DNA from: Flavobacteriaceae bacterium | GTDB lineage: Bacteria > Bacteroidota > Bacteroidia > Flavobacteriales > Flavobacteriaceae | Assembly (NCBI GenBank): GCA_024638225.1 | Contig: JAHEKR010000003.1 | Span: 1-50,651 of the forward strand | DNA: 50,651 bases | Direction of reading: 5' to 3' | Shown: positions 42,638 to 50,651 of the stretch, piece after piece | Layout: each line of letters opens with the position of its first letter | How positions within the stretch are numbered: the stretch's first letter is position 1 | Made by a program: the position numbers and the translations under genes | Notes under the pieces: model-generated | Databases searched by the model: none | Seen by the model: the letters and a program-made list of their open reading frames with translations, nothing else | Told to the model about the DNA's origin: nothing

Positions 42638-43671
42638 GATTGGTTTAGGGTCTTAAGATGATGTGCGCGTCCTTTTTTAAATATTTTGTTGCTGTTGTGC
42701 TTCCCTTTGCGCAGCGCTCTTTGTTTTTCTTCAGGGAGGGCAATAATCGTGGCACAATCGGTTGAACAGCAATTGTCAAATTTTTCGGCACAAGATGGGC
42801 ATTGAATGAATAGCAAATGACAGGCCTCATTAGCACAATTAATATGTGTGTCGCATGGACTGCCGCATTGATGACAAGAAGCAATTACATCCTCAGAGAT
42901 TGTTTCACTTCGACGCTCGTCAAAAACAAAATTCTTTCCGATAAACTTGTTCTCCAAGCCTTTTTCTTTTACTTGTCGGGCATACTCAATAATCCCTCCT
43001 TCTAGCTGATAAACTTGTTTAAACCCTTTGTGTTTAAAATAGGCACTGGCTTTTTCACAGCGAATTCCTCCAGTGCAATACATAACTAATTTTTTGTCAG
43101 TCTTGTGCGCTGCCAAATCTTTTTCAATAATTGGTAAAGACTCGCGGAAAGTATCTACATCTGGGGTAATGGCACCTTCAAAATGCCCAATCTCGCTTTC
43201 GTAGTGATTACGCATATCAACCACAATGGTATCTTCCTGATTGGTTAGAGAATTAAACGCCTCAGCATTAAGGTGGACTCCTTTGTTTGTCACATCAAAT
43301 CGATCGTCTTCTAGTCCGTCAGCAACAATTTTGTGACGCACCTTTATGGTTAATTTTAAAAAAGACTTATTGTCCTGCTCAACGGCAATATTGAGGCGTA
43401 TACCGCGCAGAAAATCAACGCTGTCGAGGTGTTTTTTAAAGGCTTCAAATGTTGGCGCAGGTACAGACAGCTGAGCGTTAATTCCTTCTTTAGCTACATA
43501 GATACGCCCCAGTACATTCAAAGGATTCCAAGACAGAAACAACTGATCGCGAAATAGATGTGGATTCTCTATGTGGGCATAGGTATAAAAAGACATTGTC
43601 AGGCGTTCTTCGCCTGCTTGATCGATTAGGGCAGCACGTTCTTGTGCGCTTAATGTATTGTACAGTTGCAT
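42634..43671 (-). CDS. trhO: Oxygen-dependent tRNA uridine-34 hydroxylase (rhodanese-like)
   Basis: 345 residues, the TrhO/YceA family that hydroxylates uridine 34 of certain tRNAs. N-terminal ferredoxin-like domain (MSFYTYAHIENPHLFRDQLF, GRIYVAKEGINAQLSVP) precedes the rhodanese domain with VVDMRNHYESEIGHFEGAI and catalytic cysteine in VMYCTGGIRCEKASAY. The C-terminus holds a cysteine-rich zinc-type region (CHQCGSPCDTHINCANEACH and CPSCAEKFDNCCSTDC) as in the longer form. It is the first gene of a trhO-gldH-PBP1A operon and divergent from recA. Confidence 0.94.
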   Translation of the reverse strand: MQLYNTLSAQERAALIDQAGEERLTMSFYTYAHIENPHLFRDQLFLSWNPLNVLGRIYVAKEGINAQLSVPAPTFEAFKKHLDSVDFLRGIRLNIAVEQDNKSFLKLTIKVRHKIVADGLEDDRFDVTNKGVHLNAEAFNSLTNQEDTIVVDMRNHYESEIGHFEGAITPDVDTFRESLPIIEKDLAAHKTDKKLVMYCTGGIRCEKASAYFKHKGFKQVYQLEGGIIEYARQVKEKGLENKFIGKNFVFDERRSETISEDVIASCHQCGSPCDTHINCANEACHLLFIQCPSCAEKFDNCCSTDCATIIALPEEKQRALRKGKHNSNKIFKKGRAHHLKTLNQS

Positions 43672-43779
43672 GCTATACAGAATTAAGGTTATTGCACAAA
43701 GGTATCAAATTAAATATCGTCAGAAAAAAGACAGACAAATGGAAATATTGTACTTTAGCATGAAGCTAAAAAAAGACTT

Positions 43780-44784
43780 ATGAGTAACGAAAAAGAAGCC
43801 AAACTAAAAGCACTTCAACTAACCCTAGACAAGCTTGACAAAGCATACGGAAAAGGAACCGTCATGAAAATGGGGGATCATGTCACTGAAAATGTTGAGG
43901 CTATTTCTTCTGGCTCACTTGGATTAGACGTGGCTCTGGGCGTTGGGGGTTATCCTCGCGGCAGAGTAGTCGAAATTTACGGACCCGAATCTTCTGGTAA
44001 AACAACGCTTACCCTACACGCCATTGCCGAATGCCAAAAGGCTGGAGGAATTGCGGCTTTTATCGATGCTGAACATGCCTTTGACCGTTATTACGCCAAG
44101 AGTTTGGGTGTAGAAATTGACGATTTGATTATTTCGCAACCAGATCATGGCGAACAAGGCTTGGAAATTGCCGACAACCTTATACGCTCTGGCGCTGTTG
44201 ATATTGTTGTTGTGGACTCAGTTGCTGCATTGACACCCAAAAGCGAAATAGAAGGAGAAATGGGAGACTCAAAAATGGGATTACACGCTCGCTTGATGTC
44301 ACAAGCCCTACGTAAACTCACAGCATCTATTAGCAAGACAAACTGCACCGTGATTTTTATCAATCAGCTTAGAGAAAAAATTGGTGTCATGTTTGGAAAT
44401 CCAGAAACAACAACCGGCGGGAATGCGCTAAAGTTTTACGCATCAGTTCGTTTGGATATTAGGCGCTCTACGCAAATCAAAGATGCCAACGGTGCTGTAA
44501 TGGGCAACAAGACACGCGTCAAAGTCGTTAAAAACAAAGTTGCTCCTCCGTTTAAAACGGTTGAGTTTGACATTATGTACGGACAGGGAATCTCGCGAAT
44601 TGGCGAATTGTTGGATATAGGCGTAGAAGCCGAAATCATCAAAAAAAGCGGATCGTGGTTTAGCTATGGAGATACCAAATTAGGTCAAGGACGGGATGCT
44701 GTAAAAACACTTCTTGATGACAATCCAGAGTTAGCTGACGAGATAGAAGGTAAGATTAAAGATATTATTGCAGCAGCAGAGTAA
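43780..44784 (+). CDS. recA: Recombinase A
   Basis: 334 residues; DNA strand-exchange ATPase and co-protease. Walker [13 protein letters not shown] is at residues 68-79, Walker B region [10 protein letters not shown], the L1/L2 loops with [13 protein letters not shown] and [16 protein letters not shown]. The C-terminus is short and acidic, [20 protein letters not shown]. Complete, with no intein or insertion. Its stop abuts the convergent plsC-type stop with no base between. No LexA-type box could be recognised upstream. Confidence 0.98.
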   Translation: MSNEKEAKLKALQLTLDKLDKAYGKGTVMKMGDHVTENVEAISSGSLGLDVALGVGGYPRGRVVEIYGPESSGKTTLTLHAIAECQKAGGIAAFIDAEHAFDRYYAKSLGVEIDDLIISQPDHGEQGLEIADNLIRSGAVDIVVVDSVAALTPKSEIEGEMGDSKMGLHARLMSQALRKLTASISKTNCTVIFINQLREKIGVMFGNPETTTGGNALKFYASVRLDIRRSTQIKDANGAVMGNKTRVKVVKNKVAPPFKTVEFDIMYGQGISRIGELLDIGVEAEIIKKSGSWFSYGDTKLGQGRDAVKTLLDDNPELADEIEGKIKDIIAAAE

Positions 44785-45540
44785 TTAAGCGTAACCTTCA
44801 TCTCGAAGCTTTTCTTCCATAAAGGCATGGACTTTTTCCATAAGCATAGGTTGGTCTTCTTTAGTGAGCCCCGTTGTTTCGAAAGGCTGGTGAACATGCG
44901 CGCGAACTTTGCCCGGACTACCAACCCAATATTTATAGGAAAATTGAAATGGGAACCTTTTTTTGCAGTCAGGAAGCGTAATGGGCACTATAGGAATCTG
45001 ATGCTCAATGGCCAGGCTAAACGCCCCATTTTTAAAAGGCGCCAAAAAAACCTCTGGCTCTGGAACGAGCCCCTCAGGATACAACATGATGTTAAAACCA
45101 AGGTCTATTTTTCGCTTGGCTTGATAATAAACACTTTTTCTACTGGAAGCGCTGTCTCGATTGACCAATATGGCTGCACGCTTGTAAATCGTAGCAAAAA
45201 GCGGTAAGCGATCAAGCTCTGATTTTCCAATAAAAACAGCGGGCTTTCGAACAGTCACAAAGATCATCATGATGTCAAGCATACTTAAATGATTAGCCAC
45301 AAAGACATATTGCTTGCTGTAGTCAAGTTTTGTTTTGTGACGTACAACCGGGACAAAGCCCATCCCCAATAAAATAATTGGAGACCAAAAATAACGCGCT
45401 AAATAGTAAATCCCTTTGTACCACTTTTCGCGGAGCAAACAGACCAACAACAGCGGAAAACACACTACTAAGGACACAAAAGCCAAGCTGTAAAACCAAG
45501 CATTCCAAAGCGCTAAAAGAAAGATGCGTATGTAAAGCAT
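44785..45540 (-). CDS. 1-acyl-sn-glycerol-3-phosphate acyltransferase (PlsC-type)
   Basis: 251 residues. Membrane-bound acyltransferase of phospholipid synthesis: two hydrophobic segments (about 5-37 and 52-66), catalytic HX4D as NHLSMLD (H84, D89), substrate motif IGKSELDRLPLFA, and YPEG at 154-157 in place of the more usual FPEGTRS (reads YPEGLVPEPE). The last motif, VPITL, near residue 190. Acyl acceptor is probably lysophosphatidic acid. It is divergent from trpS, 59 bases apart, and converges with recA. Confidence 0.9.
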   Translation of the reverse strand: MLYIRIFLLALWNAWFYSLAFVSLVVCFPLLLVCLLREKWYKGIYYLARYFWSPIILLGMGFVPVVRHKTKLDYSKQYVFVANHLSMLDIMMIFVTVRKPAVFIGKSELDRLPLFATIYKRAAILVNRDSASSRKSVYYQAKRKIDLGFNIMLYPEGLVPEPEVFLAPFKNGAFSLAIEHQIPIVPITLPDCKKRFPFQFSYKYWVGSPGKVRAHVHQPFETTGLTKEDQPMLMEKVHAFMEEKLRDEGYA

Positions 45541-45599
45541 GTTGTCAAAAGTAGGGATTGATGGCTTAAATCCATTATTTTTGTATCCATAGATAGCTT

Positions 45600-46583
45600 A
45601 TGGCACGTATACTTACAGGAATTCAAAGTACTGGAACACCTCATTTAGGAAACCTATTGGGGGCAATTTTACCAGCTATCGAACTAGCAAAGCAAAGTAA
45701 AGAAGATGCGTTCTTGTTCATTGCGGACATGCACTCACTCACACAAATAAAGGACGCAGACAAACTGCGTCGAAATACACAAGCCACTGCAGCCGCATGG
45801 CTCGCCTGTGGTTTAGATACGGATGCAGCTTGTTTTTATCGGCAGTCAGATGTGCCTGAAGTAACCGAACTAGCGTGGTATTTAAATTGTTGTTTTCCGT
45901 TTAGTCGCCTTTCTTTGGCGCATTCATTCAAGGACAAGGCCGATCGATTGGCAGATGTAAACGCAGGCTTGTTCACTTATCCCATGTTGATGGCTGCAGA
46001 CATTTTGCTCTATGATGCCGATCTGGTTCCTGTGGGTAAAGACCAACAACAGCACCTCGAAATGGCACGGGATGTAGCCACGCGCTTTCATGGGCTTTAC
46101 GACGAAACCTTTGTTTTACCTGAGGCAAAAGTGCAAACAGAAACACAGTATGTTTTGGGCACCGATGGGGCGAAAATGAGTAAGTCAAAAGACAACACCA
46201 TCAATGTTTTTTTGCCTGAAAAAAAGTTGCGTAAGCAAATCATGTCGATAGCCACAGACAGCACTCCACTTGAAGAGCCAAAAAATCCAGATACGTGTAC
46301 GGTCTTTTCGCTCTATTCCCAAATCGCGACTAAAGAAGCGGTGGCTACTATGCGCACACAATATGAAGCAGGAGGCTACGGATATGGTCATGCCAAGCAA
46401 GATTTATTTGAGGCCATTATGACTCGATTTGCTGATGCCCGAGCTAAGTTTGATGCCTACATGCAAACACCTGACGAGCTTGAAGTACAGCTTTCTAAGG
46501 GAGCAGCAAAGGCGCGTGCCGTTGCGGGTCCCGTGCTGCAGCGCGTACGTCAAAATATGGGCTTTTCCACTAAACCCGTTTAA
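45600..46583 (+). CDS. trpS: Tryptophanyl-tRNA synthetase
   Basis: 327 residues, class I synthetase. HIGH-like TPHLGNLLGAI follows the N-terminal GIQSTGTP; KMSKS occurs as GAKMSKSKDNTI; LMAADILLYDADLVPVGKDQ is the tryptophan/ATP region. Complete length. A TATTTTTG element lies at 45576-45583, with TTG 15 bases before it, slightly short of the consensus spacing. It overlaps dprA tail-to-tail by 14 bases. Confidence 0.97.
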   Translation: MARILTGIQSTGTPHLGNLLGAILPAIELAKQSKEDAFLFIADMHSLTQIKDADKLRRNTQATAAAWLACGLDTDAACFYRQSDVPEVTELAWYLNCCFPFSRLSLAHSFKDKADRLADVNAGLFTYPMLMAADILLYDADLVPVGKDQQQHLEMARDVATRFHGLYDETFVLPEAKVQTETQYVLGTDGAKMSKSKDNTINVFLPEKKLRKQIMSIATDSTPLEEPKNPDTCTVFSLYSQIATKEAVATMRTQYEAGGYGYGHAKQDLFEAIMTRFADARAKFDAYMQTPDELEVQLSKGAAKARAVAGPVLQRVRQNMGFSTKPV

Positions 46584-47664
46584 ACATTTTTCCGGCGAGT
46601 GCCGAAACGACTCCTTTCATCTCAAGTAAAAACAGCATACTTGCCAGTTCGCTTACTTTTACTTGCGCTTCTATTGCAATCAAATCGATGTGCTTGGGCT
46701 CAGGGCCAAGGTATTGCAACACTTTCTGTTCGTGTTCGTTGAGCGTTACAAATAGCTCGGGCTGTTGAGGTTTTTGCTTTTGTTGGGTCCACCCGAGTGC
46801 TTCGGCCAAGTCCGCTCCGCTAGTCAAGCATTCTGCACGTCTATTTTTAATTAGATCAAGACAGCCTGCAACAGCTCTATCATCTGGACGGCCTGGAACA
46901 GCAAAGACATCGCGTTGGTAACCCAAGGCGTAATAGGCAGTGGTCAAGGCACCTCCTTTGGCTCTAGATTCTACAACCACTGTAGCCTGGGCAAGCCCTG
47001 CAATAATCCGGTTGCGCTGCAAAAAGTTTGTTCTATTGAACGGCTCATTAGGCCAATATTCAGATAAAAAACCTCCTGATTGCTCTATTTCTTTTCGGTG
47101 TTTTCTGTGTTGCTTTGGATAACAACCCAATATTCCATGCCCCAAACAAGCATAGGTTTGCAGCCCGTGCTCGTTTGCTGCAAGCTGCGCCTCTATATCT
47201 ATTCCGTATGCAAAGCCTGATAAAATAATTGGATTGTAAGGGCTAAGTTGCTCTACAAGCTGGGCGGTAAAGGCTCGTCCTTTTTGGCTTGGTTGTCGGG
47301 TCCCGACGATACTAATCACTCGTGTGGTTGTTGGAAAGGGCTGCCCCGAGTAAAAAAGGACCAGTGGCGCATCTGGGCACTGATTCAGCGCGGTAGGAAA
47401 AGTTGGCTCTCGGAAGTCTATCCACTGTATGTGGTGCTTGTCTATATAGGCGCATTCTTTTTCGGCAGCGCGTAATACCGCTGCTGTTTCAGGTTTTTTA
47501 AAGATTATTTTCAGGGCTTTCCACCGGCTATTATTCGATTGATCAATACGCCGAAATACATCTAGGGCACTTCCAAAATGGCGAATGAGTTTGCGTGCTG
47601 TAGTACAGCCTATTTTCGGGAGTTTTGGCAGGGCAAGCGTAGCGGCAAGTTCAGAACTAGACAT
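46570..47664 (-). CDS. dprA: DNA-processing protein DprA
   Basis: 364 residues. Loads RecA on incoming single-stranded DNA in natural transformation. N-terminal helix-hairpin-helix-like part (LPKLPKIGCTTARKLIRHFG), then the Rossmann DprA domain with VISIVGTRQPSQKGRAFTAQ, ILSGFAYGIDIEAQLAA, EYWPNEPFNRTNFLQRNRII and FAVPGRPDD, followed by a winged-helix C-terminus (HIDLIAIEAQVKVSELASML). Tail overlaps trpS by 14 bases. Presence suggests competence potential but does not prove it. Confidence 0.96.
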   Translation of the reverse strand: MSSSELAATLALPKLPKIGCTTARKLIRHFGSALDVFRRIDQSNNSRWKALKIIFKKPETAAVLRAAEKECAYIDKHHIQWIDFREPTFPTALNQCPDAPLVLFYSGQPFPTTTRVISIVGTRQPSQKGRAFTAQLVEQLSPYNPIILSGFAYGIDIEAQLAANEHGLQTYACLGHGILGCYPKQHRKHRKEIEQSGGFLSEYWPNEPFNRTNFLQRNRIIAGLAQATVVVESRAKGGALTTAYYALGYQRDVFAVPGRPDDRAVAGCLDLIKNRRAECLTSGADLAEALGWTQQKQKPQQPELFVTLNEHEQKVLQYLGPEPKHIDLIAIEAQVKVSELASMLFLLEMKGVVSALAGKMFKRV

Positions 47665-47724
47665 AAGATTAAAGGGAATGTAAAGATACGCATTCAGGGG
47701 TTTTAAGATATCACGTAAAAAGCC

Positions 47725-47732
47725 TATTTTTG
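47725..47732 (+). promoter_or_regulatory. Possible -7 element (TATTTTTG) directly before the HU/SPOR gene
   Basis: TATTTTTG ends four bases before the ATG at 47737, the same spacing as before the PurF-type gene. No clear TTG partner is visible upstream. Confidence 0.3.
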
Positions 47733-47736
47733 TTAT

Positions 47737-48648
47737 ATGCAGCTAGTACCACACATCCATTACCTTTTGTTTCGTCACGACTGTGTTACCATTGCTGGCT
47801 TTGGCTCATTTTTGCTGGAGCGGAGGTCCGCGCATTTTGACGCAACTAACGAAATGTATTACCCTCCATTAAAACAACTGTCGTTCAACGAGCAGCTTCA
47901 GTCCAATGACGGTATAGTGGCCAAACATATTGCCCACACTTTTGGCTTAGCTTATGAAGCGGCTGTACTTGAGGTTCACAAGCTGATGATTTTGTGGAAA
48001 GAACAATTGCAAACAGGCCCACTTAAGCTAGAAGGGATTGGTACTTTTGCAACGAATGATGAAGGCAAACTTGTCTTTAGTCCGCTACAGAACACAAACT
48101 TTTTGGCAGCAAGTTATGCCTTAGGGCAAGTTGCAGCACAGCCTATTTACAGGACTGTTGTTGAAGAAAAAACACCGCCCCCAACGTATTTTACACTGGA
48201 GCAGCGTAAGTCACGACGCTTTGCAGGGGTTGCTGCGGCAGCTGTTGCCGTCCTCGCCATGCTTGCCGTTGGATCTGAGCGGTATTTGGACGCTCAGGCA
48301 AATGCGCTTTGGCAGGCAGAACAAGCGCAACGCGAAGAGGTGCGTGCGCAAGCGGCCATTTCGGTTTATGATTTAGGCGCTTTGCCTACACTCAATATAG
48401 CACTACCCACTGCACCAAGCAGTAGTTATCATGTGATTGCGGGTTCTTTCCGCAGCGAACAAAACGCAAAAAATTTGGCAAAACGCCTTAAGTTACTGGG
48501 TTATTATCAAGCACAAAGACTTCCCAAAACCGACCGCGGTTTTTATCAAGTCTCTTTTTCACATTTCCCCACTCAACGCGAGGCCTACAACGCCATGTCA
48601 GCAATTAAAGGGGCCAATTACCCAGATGCTTGGGTATTAAAAAAATAA
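47737..48648 (+). CDS. HU-CCDC81-like and SPOR domain protein
   Basis: 303 residues. N-terminal part (about 5-130) matches the HU-like CCDC81 pair (HYLLFRHDCVTIAGFGSFLL, then KLEGIGTFATNDEGKLVF). A single membrane segment FAGVAAAAVAVLAMLAV follows at about 162-178, a short coiled-coil stretch at about 185-208, and a C-terminal SPOR domain (about 228-303: SSYHVIAGSFRSEQNAKNLA, RGFYQVSFSHFPTQREAYNA). SPOR domains bind septal, denuded peptidoglycan, so a division-site role is likely. It lies between dprA and the thioesterase, a common flavobacterial order. Confidence 0.9.
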   Translation: MQLVPHIHYLLFRHDCVTIAGFGSFLLERRSAHFDATNEMYYPPLKQLSFNEQLQSNDGIVAKHIAHTFGLAYEAAVLEVHKLMILWKEQLQTGPLKLEGIGTFATNDEGKLVFSPLQNTNFLAASYALGQVAAQPIYRTVVEEKTPPPTYFTLEQRKSRRFAGVAAAAVAVLAMLAVGSERYLDAQANALWQAEQAQREEVRAQAAISVYDLGALPTLNIALPTAPSSSYHVIAGSFRSEQNAKNLAKRLKLLGYYQAQRLPKTDRGFYQVSFSHFPTQREAYNAMSAIKGANYPDAWVLKK

Positions 48649-48654
48649 CGCGCT

Positions 48655-49161
48655 GTGCAAGCCAAACACCCTAGTGCATCCAAGACGGTCATGACCGACA
48701 TGGTGCTTCCGTCCGACACCAATCCAATCAACAATTTATTCGGTGGCGAGCTATTGGCGCGCATGGACCGCGCTGCTTGTATAGCAGCAGAACGGCACTC
48801 AGGGCAGATTGTGGTCACGGCTTCGGTAAATCACGTTCATTTTAGAAAAGCAGTTCCGCTAGGAAGTGTACTGACGGTGGAGGCAAAGGTATCGCGTGCT
48901 TTTGGCACTTCTATGGAAGTGTTTATCGACGTATGGATGGAAGAGCTCAATGCGCCTAAAGAAAAAGTAAACGAAGCTATTTATACGTTTGTAGCCGTAA
49001 ACAAAACGGGAACCCCTGTGGCCGTGCCTCCGATTACTCCCGAAACACCTTTGGAACAAGAGCGTTACGATGGGGCATTGCGACGTCGGCAGCTTAGCTT
49101 GATTTTGGCTGGGAAACTAAAGCCCGATGATGCCACCGAATTAAAAGCACTTTTTCGGTAA
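48655..49161 (+). CDS. Acyl-CoA thioesterase (hotdog fold), GTG start
   Basis: 168 residues, begins at GTG 48655, six bases after the HU/SPOR gene; no ATG precedes the domain. Signature DTNPINNLFGGELLARMDRA (catalytic-type N and D) followed by ASVNHVHFRKAVPLGSVLTV and MEVFIDVWMEEL, like acyl-CoA hydrolases of the YciA/BACH type. Probably hydrolyses acyl-CoA in fatty-acid turnover. Linked with the HU/SPOR gene in one transcription unit. Confidence 0.93.
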   Translation: MQAKHPSASKTVMTDMVLPSDTNPINNLFGGELLARMDRAACIAAERHSGQIVVTASVNHVHFRKAVPLGSVLTVEAKVSRAFGTSMEVFIDVWMEELNAPKEKVNEAIYTFVAVNKTGTPVAVPPITPETPLEQERYDGALRRRQLSLILAGKLKPDDATELKALFR

Positions 49162-49186
49162 ATACTCAATAGCGAAGCTGTCTTTT

Positions 49187-50236
49187 TCAATTCATTTTAC
49201 GCACCAAATAGGCGTAAACGGGGAAGTGGTCGCTATAGCCGCCCAAAAAGCGTCCTCCAGCAAAGCTCCGATACGGATATCCTTTGTACCGCCCGTCTTG
49301 ATTTATCATAAACGCCTTGTTGTAAATCCCGGCTTTCCAAAACCGCCACCCGCTCTTTTTTTTGCGTAGTAGACCAGCCGAAACATGTACTTGATCCAGC
49401 ACATTCCACGTGCCTCGGTAGCATGCGGTGCCTACTCCTTGCTTATAAAATGCCGTCATGGGATTAAATAACTGTTTTTTGCGTAGCGCTAGCCTTTTGT
49501 TGTCTGTTGCCTCTAACACTTTGGCCACACTTTTGTCGATGGGGTCGTCATTAAAATCCCCCATATTGATCAGTTTGGCTTTTGGGTTTAGGCTAAAGAT
49601 AGAGTCGGCCAGCTTTTTGGTTAGCGCAGCAGCTTTTATACGTCCGGGCTCACTGCGTTTTTGACCACCGCTTCTGGAGGGCCAGTGGTTGACAATAAAA
49701 TAAATGGGCTCTTGTTCCAATAGTCCGAGTACCAGTAGATGATCTCGCGTGTAATCTCGCGTGCCATTTTTGCGATACAGTCGAAGGGCATGATTCTTAA
49801 AGGCTATGGGTAAGAAGCGTTTTTTTTGGTAGATCAACGCGACGTCTATTCCGCGCTCGTCCGGAGAATCGACATGGATAATTCCGTAATTGTACGGTTT
49901 TAGTGCCGGGTCTTGAACCAAGGCTTCAATTACAGCTCTGTTTTCTACTTCAGATAAGCCAATAACAGCAGGGGCTTCGTTGGTGGTGTCTTGTCCGATT
50001 TGGGAAAGGACCTTAGCAATATTGGCAACTTTTTTACGGTAGAGGTCTTCGGTCCAGCGATCGCGCCCTTCGGGGGTGCGGTCGTCGTCTCGTGTTTTGG
50101 GATCGTTTTGCGTATCGAATAGATTTTCGACATTGTAAAAGGCAACGCTAAGCACCTCGTAGCTGTTGTTTTGTCCCCAAACAAAGCCAGTGCATACACA
50201 ACCAAGAGCAATCAGCCATAAACGCAAATACCGCAT
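49187..50236 (-). CDS. Secreted endonuclease/exonuclease/phosphatase family protein
   Basis: 349 residues with a signal peptide (first 21 residues, ending FVWGQ). The EEP fold shows VAFYNVENLFDTQNDPKT, VIGLSEVENRAVIEAL, IHVDSPDERGIDVALIY, FIVNHWPSRSGGQ, INMGDFNDDPID and SDHFPVYAYL, i.e. metal-binding Glu, His, Asp-Asn and terminal His-containing motifs. Bacteroidota homologues are usually encoded beside DUF5689 lipoproteins and TonB receptors and are thought to take part in phosphate or nucleic-acid scavenging; here only a DUF5689 fragment lies next door, on the other strand. Confidence 0.93.
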   Translation of the reverse strand: MRYLRLWLIALGCVCTGFVWGQNNSYEVLSVAFYNVENLFDTQNDPKTRDDDRTPEGRDRWTEDLYRKKVANIAKVLSQIGQDTTNEAPAVIGLSEVENRAVIEALVQDPALKPYNYGIIHVDSPDERGIDVALIYQKKRFLPIAFKNHALRLYRKNGTRDYTRDHLLVLGLLEQEPIYFIVNHWPSRSGGQKRSEPGRIKAAALTKKLADSIFSLNPKAKLINMGDFNDDPIDKSVAKVLEATDNKRLALRKKQLFNPMTAFYKQGVGTACYRGTWNVLDQVHVSAGLLRKKKSGWRFWKAGIYNKAFMINQDGRYKGYPYRSFAGGRFLGGYSDHFPVYAYLVRKMN

Positions 50237-50289
50237 AGACGTAAATTATTTATCAAATGTAGGGCATTATTAGAAAAGCAGCACTTCCG

Positions 50290-50616
50290 ATGGAGTTTTC
50301 CCAAATAGGCAGTGCACATATTGGGTTATACGTTGTTGTAGACAGCGTCCAGGTCGACTCATTAGAACGAGGAAAACCCTTTGTAGACCCACGAGATTAC
50401 TACGATACCCAACGCACCTTGGTGGCCTGTACAGAAAAGCATGGAACAACATTTCTATTGGAAACGAGCGCCTATGCAACCTACAGGGACCAGCCTTTAC
50501 CAGAGGGCTCGGGGAGCATACAAGGAATCGTGAGCAAAACCTATAATGGAAGCTCCTTGGTACTTACGCTTAATGATGCAGTAGATGCCAAGCTCAACGG
50601 GAGTCTATGTCAATAA
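50290..50616 (+). pseudogene. Probable C-terminal fragment of a DUF5689 protein
   Basis: Open frame of 108 residues, no signal peptide or lipobox. IGLYVVVDSVQVDSLERGKP and FLLETSAYATYRDQPLPEGS, followed by GSIQGIVSKTYNGSSLVLTL, resemble the OB-fold C-terminal part of DUF5689 proteins, whose full length is far larger and starts with a lipoprotein signal. A stop sits ten codons upstream of the ATG, so there is no in-frame room for the missing part. Most likely a truncated remnant, although a short stand-alone protein cannot be excluded. It is divergent from the endonuclease gene, a family with which DUF5689 genes usually cluster. Confidence 0.45.
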
Positions 50617-50651
50617 AAACAAATGCTCTTTGGGATGCAAAAAAACTTTTT
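50607..50651 (+). CDS. Unidentified gene start, truncated by window end
   Basis: ATG at 50607 overlaps the end of the preceding frame and stays open for 15 codons (MSIKTNALWDAKKLF) to the edge. Too short to identify. Confidence 0.3.
   Translation, partial: MSIKTNALWDAKKLF

Noticed and set aside
43672-43779. Possible promoters in the trhO/recA gap (TACCTTTG on minus, TACTTTAG on plus)
   Set aside because: Neither has a TTG at 17-23 bases and the plus-strand element departs from TAnnTTTG, so not listed as features.

Overview
The window is a stretch of a Flavobacteriia (Bacteroidota) chromosome, most likely family Flavobacteriaceae; I cannot name the genus. The evidence is gliding lipoprotein GldH, a PorP/SprF-type membrane protein beside a giant type IX secretion (T9SS type B) surface protein, an IPExxxVDY protein between rnc and pyk, a HU-CCDC81/SPOR protein beside dprA, and promoters of the Bacteroidota form TTG-N17/18-TAnnTTTG. 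Most of the window is conserved housekeeping DNA, densely packed, with many overlapping start/stop and stop/stop codons.

Layout. 1-7353: a SulP anion transporter (cut by the window edge) coupled to a double universal-stress protein, lepA, a DoxX/MauE-thioredoxin membrane protein, dusB, and an rbfA-permease pair. 7408-12678: dinB, then the minus-strand block acpP-fabF-rnc-IPExxxVDY-pyk. 12813-17500: purN-rnhA-pfkB kinase, a long PurF-type amidotransferase, and a superoxide dismutase. 17571-25296: an AddA-like helicase/nuclease and its AddB-like partner, separated by an OmpA/TSP3 outer-membrane gene with its own promoter.

25383-27497 is the accessory spot and the most interesting part. A tRNA with anticodon CAT, probably tRNA-Ile2, is followed by two more copies of its own 3' end, 854 and 1154 bp apart. 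They bound two AT-rich units. Each unit carries one plus-strand gene (a DUF1572/DinB-like protein; an FkbM methyltransferase), starts with a hairpin-plus-T-run terminator, and has its own short repeat family at both ends (GTGAACCA in the first, TACTTAAAnAGGATAAG in the second). Neither has an integrase. The arrangement looks like a tandem array of integrase-less, tRNA-anchored single-gene cassettes, or two islands reduced to their ends.

27702-39865: envelope and surface functions (Kazal-domain lipoprotein, NTF2-like lipoprotein, DUF2911 protein, esterase, methyltransferase, the 2174-residue T9SS type B protein with its PorP/SprF partner, S1/P1 nuclease, CYTH protein). 39862-50651: PBP1A-gldH-trhO, recA, plsC, trpS, dprA, HU/SPOR protein, thioesterase, a secreted endonuclease/phosphatase, a DUF5689 fragment, and the first 15 codons of an unidentified gene.

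All calls rest on reading protein and DNA motifs by eye; no database search was run.
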